Assembly: GCF_003597395.2 (NCBI RefSeq)
Contig: NC_133771.1
Coordinates: forward strand, 57,075,315-57,139,314
Direction of reading: 5' to 3'
Length of the DNA stretch: 64,000 bases
Origin: Chelonoidis abingdonii
Taxonomy: Eukaryota > Chordata > Testudines > Testudinidae
A program made the position numbers and the translations under genes. Below the pieces are notes generated by a model. That model saw only the letters and a program-made list of their open reading frames with translations. It had not been told where the DNA came from and made no database searches. This document shows, piece by piece, positions 57,260-64,000 of the stretch (positions within the stretch are counted from its first letter, which is position 1; each line of letters opens with the position of its first letter).

Positions 57260-58120
57260 TGTCATAAACAGATAGCTAAGGTTAATGTTTCTTTACCTGT
57301 AAAGGGTTAACAAAGGGAACCAAACACCTGACCAGAGGACCAATCAGGAAACAAGATTTTTAAAAAGCTCAGGGAAGGAATGTTTGGGTGTGTGTTCCCT
57401 TTGTCTGTTCTCCGTCTGTCTCTTGGCTATGAGAGGGATCTTTCTATCTTCAAGCTTCTAATCTTCAGTTTCCAAGTTGTGAGTACAAAGGTAGAAAAAC
57501 AATAGGCTTTTATTGGTTTTTTGTATTTACATGTGTGTAGTTGCTGGGATGTTTAAATTGTATTTCTTTTTTAATAAGGCTGTTTATTCATATTTTTCTT
57601 TTAAGCAATTGACCCTGTATATTATCTTGATACAGAGACCATTTTTATGTCTTTTCTTTCTTTTTATATAAAAGCTTTTCTTTTTAAAACCTGTTGGATT
57701 TTCTTTTTCTAAGTGAGGGTCTCTAGGGGATAGAAATCTCTGTGCCAGGATTACGGTCTCTCTCAGGGAAAGACTGGGAGGGAAAAAGAAGGAGGGGGGA
57801 AGGTAAATTGCCCTCTCTGTTTTGTAATTCAAGGAGTTAAGTACAGTAATCTTCCAGGATAACCCACAGGGGGGAATCCTGGGAGGAAGTAAAGAGAGAC
57901 AAGGGGAGGGGGGTTATTTCCCTTTATGGTAAGACTCAGGGCATCTGATCTTGGGTCCCCCAGGGAAGTTTTGGGAGAACCAGAGTGAGCCAAACACTGG
58001 AATTTTTGGCTGGTGGCAGCGCTATCAGATCTAAGCTGTAATTAAGCTTAGAGGAATTCATGCTAGGCACCCACATTTTGGACGCTAAGTTCAGAATTGG
58101 GATTTATGCTTATAATACCT
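57260..58120 (+). mobile_element. LTR (TGTCATAAACAG family) inserted in the Harbinger intron
   Basis: It starts TGTCATAAACAGATAGC after ATGCC and has the family landmarks: CACCTGACCAGAGGACCAATC, a CTTGGCTATGAGAGG unit, TCTTTTTCTAAGTGAGGGTC, CTGGTGGCAGCGCTATCAG and TTTTGGACGCTAAG. The right end is blurred near 58120 (GATTTATGCTTATAATACC), where the Harbinger sequence (CATGGTAAGCCATTGTC) resumes. It inserted after the element reached the locus and is a solo LTR. Confidence 0.75.
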
Positions 58121-58124
58121 GCGG

Positions 58125-58930
58125 CATGGTAAGCCATTGTCTTTCAGCTTCTGCAGCCTTCATATATCCAGCGCCCTTCCTTTCCCAAATAGCAAGGCAA
58201 AGCCGTTGAGTGCTGGCTTCTTTCCTGTTAGTAATAGTGCAGCACCAGAACCGCCCCCATCCAATTCTCTAGGATGACTGCTTTACTCCTCCCCCACCAC
58301 GTGGCTGTTATCATGGAAGATCATGCTGCTAGCCACCTCCCACCACCACATGGCTGGTAGCAAGGAAGATCCCAGCTAGCCAAACGCGTAAAAGCTCAGC
58401 GCAATCACACCCCCATTCTCCCCGTTTGGCTAAATGCAGGGAAGGAGATTTCTTTTTAAGCACAGGCAAACAGCCCAACCATCTCTGTACCCTTAATTAA
58501 ATTCCTGTATTTCAACCAGGTTACCATGAAAACGATATATCGACTCTTCTGAGGCTAACACAACCAGATAAAGAATGGATGTTGCTTGAATGCCAGCAAA
58601 ACACTGGACCATACTCAGCTAGGCTTTGTCATGCAATGATACCAGATTACTTGCTATACATGCATGGCATGGTCAAGTGTCTACCATGGCTGGAATAAGG
58701 TCTGCCGTACCCAGAAACCTTCTGCAAAGGCTTTTTGGAGTACCTCTAGGAGAGCTTCATGGAGATGTCCCTGGCGGATTTCCACTCCATCCCCAGACTT
58801 GTTAATAGACTTTTCAGTAACTGTACTGTCCGCTTGAATGCATCCCAAGTCCTCAGGGAAATTAATCATTAAATCAAAACGCTTGCTTTTAAACCATGTT
58901 TTATATTTACAAAGGTGCACTCAGCAGAGG
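58125..58930 (-). other. Rest of the Harbinger intron
   Basis: Non-coding sequence joining the two exons of the Myb-like gene, with repeated CACCACATGGCTG / CACCACGTGGCTG units near 58297 and 58348. A 79-codon minus frame (58681-58920) has no domain match and is likely chance. Confidence 0.55.
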
Positions 58931-58935
58931 TCCTT

Positions 58936-59502
58936 TCATGGCTTCATTGTCTGGGATAGTGGCTTGGGGGAAGGCTGGGAGGGTACTTCTGTCAGACTGA
59001 GAAAAAGCTCCTGGCTGTTGGGGAGAACGGAGTGCTGTATGCTCTCTGCAAGCTTGTCCTCCTCTTCCTCCTCCTCATCTTCCCTGTCCACAGAATCCTC
59101 AGGCAAGGCTAAGATTACCCCCATCTCGGAATCCACGGACAGAGGTGGTGTAGTGGTGGCAGACCCCCCTAGAATTGCATCCAGCTCAGTGTAGAAGTGG
59201 CATGTTTGCGGCCCTGCCCCTGACCTTCCATTTGCTTCTCTGGTTTTCTGGTAGGCTTGTCTGAGCTCCCTAACTTTCACACAGCACTGTACTGAGTCCC
59301 TGGTGTGGCCTTTCTCCATCATGGTCTTGGAAATTTTTTCAAATGTTTTTTCATTTCGTCTTTTGGAACATAGTTCTGTTAGCACGGAATCCTCTCCCCA
59401 TATAGCAATCAGATCCAGTACCTCCCAAAAGGTCCATGCTGGAGCTCTTTTTCGATTCTCAGACTGCATAGTTACCTGTGCTGATGAGCTCTGCATGGTC
59501 AC
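58936..59502 (-). CDS. Myb/SANT-like DNA-binding protein, accessory gene of Harbinger, exon 1 (188 codons)
   Basis: Open and uninterrupted on the minus strand. A trihelix Myb/SANT-like domain spans residues about 20-112: the tryptophans W23, W26 and W35, the stretch LIAIWGEDSVLTEL, a basic linker SKRRN (46-50), FEKISKTM (54-61) and a recognition-type helix VKVRELRQAYQKTREAN (75-91). An acidic run follows at 141-149 and a Pro/Ser-rich tail closes the frame. Related proteins are longer (about 300-400 residues) because exon 2 adds a coiled segment. Here that exon is decayed at 56500-56995, so the natural product would be truncated or read into the intron. Methionines at 1, 3 and 12 are all possible starts. 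The role is DNA binding to assist the transposase. Whether it is expressed is unknown. Confidence 0.8.
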   Translation of the reverse strand: MTMQSSSAQVTMQSENRKRAPAWTFWEVLDLIAIWGEDSVLTELCSKRRNEKTFEKISKTMMEKGHTRDSVQCCVKVRELRQAYQKTREANGRSGAGPQTCHFYTELDAILGGSATTTPPLSVDSEMGVILALPEDSVDREDEEEEEEDKLAESIQHSVLPNSQELFLSLTEVPSQPSPKPLSQTMKP

Positions 59503-59699
59503 CTGTGCTGATCAGCGCTTGATGCTGGGCAAACAGGAAATGAAATTCAAAAGTTCGCGGGGCTTTTCCTGTCTACCTGGCCAGTGCATCCGACTCCAGA
59601 TTGCTGTCCAGAACAGTCATAATGGTGCACTGTGGGACAGCTCCCGGAGGCTAATACCATCGAACTGCAGCCACACTAACCCTATTCCGAAATGGCAAT

Positions 59700-59862
59700 A
59701 TCGATTTGAGCACTACTCCCCTCGTTGGGGAGGAGTAGTACAGATATCAATATTAAGAGCCCTTTTTTATCGATATAAAGGGCTTCGTTGTGTGGATGGG
59801 TGCAGGGTTAATTTGGTTTAAGGCTGCTAAATTCACTATAAACCAGTAGTGTAGACCAGGCC
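59700..59862. promoter_or_regulatory. Harbinger right terminus with TATCGATATAAAGGGC box
   Basis: Contains TTTTATCGATATAAAGGGCTT (about 59764-59784) and GGGGAGGAGTAGTA upstream. The same TATA-like box occurs at about 6829-6844 near the end of the nested Harbinger, so it is a conserved part of the element's terminus. It is a plausible but untested promoter or transposase-binding region. Confidence 0.4.
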
Positions 59863-59864
59863 AC

Positions 59865-62700
59865 AGTCAGCTGTGCAATTTTATATCCATTACACCCTTT
59901 CTAACTCCCTGTGTAAGCAGAGGAAAGCTACACTAGATGAAAACAAAGAGAGGGTACATCATTCCAAATACACTGGCTGGGAAAAACTAAGGAAGTTATT
60001 GATCAAGGGTGTCAATTTTCATCCTCTGGGAATGTAAAGTTATTTCTAGAAAGAGCAAATAATTTAAAATCTGTTGGGGTTTATCATATACATGGAATAA
60101 ATTATGCTCATCAAATTGTTACAGAAATAATGGTATGTTTATTTACAAACTATGCAGGATGCAGGGATTCTCACAGAGACTCTCTCATCATCTGTCAGAC
60201 ACTCCAGAGGCAGAACAGAGAATATCTCTTTAAAGTCACAACAAACTGACTTCTCTAGTGCTGCTAGGTTTTTTTCCCCTTTTATCCCCTGCTAGTCCAG
60301 CCTGTCTGTTTATTTATTAACCATCATTATCCAAATCTGAAATCAGTTTGCAGGATACTTAGGATTCAGCCAATTTGTTAGCAAGTGAACTTGCCTTCAG
60401 TCATAAACCTTTATCTCCAAGTTAGACTTTGATATATGAATCAACAAGTCTGGAAGACCGTCGCTCAATTAAGAGTAATGTTTGAACAAATAGAAGTGAG
60501 ACTGTTCCATTTATGAGCCTTTGAGATTAAGATACCATTAGCCTCTGAAACATATTGCTTATCTAAAACCTTACTTACCGAGTTGATGCACCATTAAATT
60601 TAAGTTTTTAAACTCAAAATTTATAGATAAGATTCCTGTGCCAACATTAACTTTTTTGTCCCTTGCAGGTGTACATTATGGATATAATCCTGTCCTCAAG
60701 TAGCTTCCATGGGAGTTCTGGAGGCTTCTACAGATACTTTAGAGCCACTTTGAGGTAGCTTTCTATATGACTGACCAATTTCTCTCCTTTTGGAGAGGTG
60801 TAGTCTGAGACTCTGACCCACCCATCCACCACATCTGGCCCTTGAAGACTGATAAAAGAAGTGACAGTGAGAATGTGTGTTGCCTTTCAGTAAGAGTACT
60901 TATGCTGTACTATTCAGGGTCTTTAATCCTAGTCATCACTGGAATCTGAGCTCCTTCAAATCCATCAGGCTAAAAATCCCCCCACAGGTAACTAGGGAAG
61001 AGAAGAGAAAGACATTCATATGGTGCAGATTACTATTCTTAAGCAGCTGAGGACCAGTCCCTGGCCCCCTCCACTCAGCCCCCCATTAGGAGCCATGAAA
61101 GTGAATAGCTAACATCCTATGGATGCAATGACTCTCTCTTTACACAGTCCTATCAGGAGGAAAAAATGATGGGTAGAGCTGTCAGAAGCTCTTTTATAGT
61201 TTCTTCCCTCCCATCCAAGTAGCTCCACCTGTTTGGCCATCAAATAAGTGTGGGCTCCCTTCTTCCTCCCTTATGGACTTGGCTGCCCTTCCTCAAGGTT
61301 GATCCATTCCACACTCAGAATTCTGCAGCCTTTGAGGGCTTATGTTCCTAAAATAAGTGATATGGGGGTCTGGGGAGTGTTCGGGCAGCTCCTTAAGACC
61401 ATGCAGGAAGGAAAAACTCACAGGGAGGCATTTTAGTCCACATAAAGAGAGGTGGAAGTACAGGGACTACTAGTGGTTAATGGGAGAAATGATCCCCTTT
61501 GGATCAGTGTGGAAGGAAGATATTTTCATTTTCCGCTCCCTCCATACAATCCATGACTCTTCATCCTCTCCTCAGGCAGCAAGAAAGGTTCTGTGGGAGA
61601 TGCATCTACAAGGGAGGGGAGAGCAGTGAAGGCAGATGGGGATGGGGAATCTTTTGGAGATAAAAATGGAGCCTTACTACTGATGTTAGGTAAATATCAC
61701 AAGAATGGGTGATACCTAAGATAGGCCCTATCTAAACTGGAACCAAAATGTGGTTCTCAGTGCTTTGCTTTTGTCTGGAACCAGAAACGTTAGAGACCTA
61801 CGTGGCATGATACCTCTTCCTCACCCCAGTCCAAATGCAGGAGTTGCAGGTTTGTGGCCTTGGCTCTTTTCCATTTGTATTCAAGTGATTTCCAAATCAT
61901 ATTTAATTCTCAGTAAACTGATTTGGCTTCCATTAGTAATTAAATGACTAAGAATGATTTTTTAAAAAAAATCTTGGCACATGTTTTGGCTGCTGCAAAG
62001 GTATTAGAGGGAATACAAGGGCATAACATTATTTATATGTAAATCCTGTCTAAGCAGTTACTCTCTTTTTCAAATTTCTCACAGAGTGAGGGATTTTAAA
62101 AACAAAATAGACATTTCAACACAAGAGGACATTCCCACCAGATTAAAATTACCTTAATGGAAGATCACATTGAGGCCTATTTATCTGACAGTGCCTCTTT
62201 AAAGGAAAAAAGTCTTATGCTATTAAACAGGAGCATATTAGCTCACTGCTTAGATCAGCTTTTGTTGACTCTTTATTGATATTTTCCATCACCCACAGCT
62301 TCATTATCTGATTGGCAGAGTTCCTGTTATTTCCCTCACGCCTTATGAGATTTCAGATCATTTTTATACCGCACTTAATGTTTCTTCCCATAATGGAAGC
62401 CATCCTCTTTCTGCATCAGCTGAAGAGCCTTAAAAGTGTACTGCCAAAAATACATACCCATCTGTAGTAATTACCAAATGCATTAAGTGCAGGTGAGGTA
62501 GTCACAAGTGGGTTGTTTCTTTGTGGGGGGACGGGGTTGTTATTTTTATTTCTTTTTATTGAATCTTGTTTGACTAACAGTAGCATAATATCAGGAATAT
62601 TAAAAAGTAACAGGATCAATACTGACATACAAGTGTAGGGTAAGTCAGCATTCTTCTAATGATTAGAACAAAAAAAGAGGAAGAAATCTTTCATTGCGTG
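59865..62700. other. Spacer, no gene seen
   Basis: No frame above 65 codons with a recognisable domain and no named repeat. A stretch around 60100-60260 (TTATTTACAAACTATGCAGG) could be an old LTR, but no ends were found. Confidence 0.35.
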
Positions 62701-62702
62701 GT

Positions 62703-62865
62703 CTTGATAAGGCACTGGACTGTGACTCAGAGTTCCTCTCGCAGCCCTACCACAGACTCCCTGTGTGACTTTGCCCAAGCAATAGAAAAATAATGCTTCT
62801 TTTCTTCCACCCATTGTCATATCTACTTAGATTGTAAGCTCTTTACGGCAGGTGTGTCTGTGTGT
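62703..62865 (+). repeat. MIR-like SINE with tail
   Basis: GGCACTGGACTGTGACTCAG, AGTTCCTCTCGCAGCCC and TCCCTGTGTGACTTTGCCC follow the MIR body in sense orientation. The tail TAGATTGTAAGCTCTTTACGG belongs to the same reptile SINE tail as at 30085. Confidence 0.7.
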
Positions 62866-62869
62866 AAAA

Positions 62870-63825
62870 AGACCAGAGCTGGGACACGTACATGTGTGTA
62901 TGCATACGTGTATATATAAAGCCCACACTACAATGGGGGAATGACCTCAGGGAAGGCCTTTTAGGAGCTACTATAATAAAAGAAAATAACGTTAATGGCT
63001 AATCTAAGCCTGACACCTCAGAGAGACCTCTTTCAAAGCTACAAAACTCTTTTTCACAGCTACTTTTGCAGTATATTATCCCTGCCAGACCGCCGAAGAG
63101 TTGAACTTGATTTCTTGAAATATATTTATTATTAAGGAAATGTAATCAATGGCTCCACTGTTGGGTAGTAACAAGTATGGATAAGAAAAACAATTTTAAC
63201 TTTAATAGCAAAGACATGGTGAAGACACAACATTGTGGGAAATGCCTAACTATATCCCATTGGTGATGACAATAAGAGCAGGGGATCCACTAACTCCACC
63301 AATCTATCCAATCCCACTCAGTATGTACCACACAGTCACCCATTCTTTTGGGTCAGACAAGTGAAATGCATACTGAGTACACACACTAAAAAGTCACTCA
63401 CCTGTCACAGAACAATTCAGGTAGTCCTCCACTTCCGCAAGCAGAATGTTAACTGTTTACTGAGCTATTCTTTTCATTTACTTAGTTTTCAGTTTTATAT
63501 AAACTCAGCTTCACAGGTTTTCCCATTCAAAGTACATTTAAGCAGAAGACAATACAATATACAAAGAAAACTGTGATTAAAGGAGTAGCACTTATTCCCA
63601 CTCGACCACATAGGATTTGATCAGTCATGTGACCAACATTCCTTAAAGCCTCTTTGCCCATTTTCCCACTAGACAGAAATCCTCAGATGCCTCCTCCTTC
63701 TACTGATGGTCCTTTTAGCATTTCTGGAACATCAACAAAGTCAGGTAATTCCAGACCTTGCGTAGCAGAGCAATCCTAGGAAAAGAGATCTTGCAGAGAA
63801 TGCTCTGCCGGAAGTCCTCCTCTGT
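62870..63825. other. Spacer, no gene seen
   Basis: A short (TG)n-like and TATATA patch lies at 62850-62920. No other feature. Confidence 0.35.
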
Positions 63826-63829
63826 CTCA

Positions 63830-64000
63830 TGAGCGGGATCAAACTCAGAGGTCTCTGCTGATTTTAACTGTGGCAGAATGTGACATTTTGGGGAAGTGGT
63901 CGCTCAGGTAGGCAGGTCTCAAGCCATTGGTGCTTTATAACTCAGAATCAGTACCTTAAACATTCCTGGAAACCAACAGGCATCCAACGCAGATCTTGGA
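63830..64000 (-). repeat. L2-like LINE remnant at the window edge
   Basis: On the minus strand, starting at the edge, two frames give LRWMPVGF (about 63990) and FKVLILSYKAPMA (about 63960). They match the 'LHWLPVxxRxxFKxLxLTYKALNG' end of L2-type ORF2, with a frameshift between. The element would extend beyond the window. Confidence 0.45.

Larger units (their letters stand above)
54595..59862 (+). mobile_element. Nearly complete PIF/Harbinger transposon with two convergent genes
   Basis: The left end GGGTATGTCTACACTACGGG and the right end CAGTAGTGTAGACCAGGCC are inverted around GTCTACACTAC. The layout is: left terminus, DDE transposase on plus (about 54870-56240), convergent Myb/SANT-like gene on minus (exon 2 about 56500-56995, exon 1 58936-59502), right terminus with a TATCGATATAAAGGGC box. 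A TGTCATAAAC-family LTR is inserted in the intron. The full length is 5268 bp, about 4.4 kb without the LTR. The flanking triplets (TCA and ACA) are not a clean TTA/TAA duplication. The transposase is broken, so the element could move only if a transposase were supplied elsewhere. Confidence 0.88.

Noticed and set aside
59060..59090. CTCCTCCTC microsatellite
   Set aside because: It is the codon run for the acidic stretch of the Myb/SANT-like exon, not an independent repeat.
59303..59821. 172-codon plus frame
   Set aside because: It is antisense to the Myb/SANT-like exon and runs into the non-coding transposon terminus.
1..64000. CRISPR arrays, tRNA, rRNA or bacterial operons
   Set aside because: No regularly spaced repeats, no cloverleaf or rRNA cores were seen, and the repeats show this is vertebrate nuclear DNA.

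Overview
This is vertebrate nuclear DNA with no recognisable host exon. The repeat content points to a reptile, most likely a turtle: many decayed CR1 LINE 3' ends, MIR-like SINE remnants, PIF/Harbinger transposons and MITEs whose termini contain GTCTACACTAC, numerous hAT-type MITEs with 8-bp target-site duplications (TSDs), a Ty3/gypsy relic, and LTRs beginning TGTCATAAACAG. The species call is recognition from memory, not a search result. Bacterial features (operons, ribosome binding sites, CRISPR) do not apply. Almost every open frame is short and random or is a shadow of a transposable element. The window is probably intergenic DNA or part of a large intron.

Layout. 1-4172 looks mostly unique. 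4176-4437 is a long-TIR Harbinger-type MITE. 4770-11600 is a decayed Ty3/gypsy element (gag, protease, RT, RNase H, integrase in order), split by a 2.06-kb non-autonomous Harbinger (6742-8799) and a 1.0-kb hAT-like element (8934-9946). 12-20 kb carries several hAT MITEs, an RTE-like LINE scrap and a Harbinger transposase fragment. 22.6-25.5 kb is a dense chain: hAT MITE, LTR, second LTR containing an inverted-repeat retroposon, Harbinger MITE. 26-34 kb has CR1 and MIR relics. 35.0-36.4 kb holds a frameshifted relic of an unnamed transposon-like protein on the minus strand, ending at an assembly gap (36441-36904). 37-46 kb has a solo LTR with a 5-bp TSD and several hAT MITEs. 49.1-51.0 kb has an LTR, a second gap (49893-50828) and an LTR fragment. 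51.2-52.6 kb is CR1.

The most informative object is a nearly complete 5.3-kb PIF/Harbinger transposon at 54595-59862. A decayed DDE transposase runs on the plus strand and a Myb/SANT-like accessory gene runs convergently on the minus strand. The first exon of the accessory gene is an uninterrupted 188-codon frame. The second exon is decayed, and the intron has been invaded by an LTR. Polyadenylation signals of the two genes lie about 30 bp apart. The remainder (59.9-64 kb) is mostly featureless, with a MIR remnant and an L2-like LINE scrap at the right edge.
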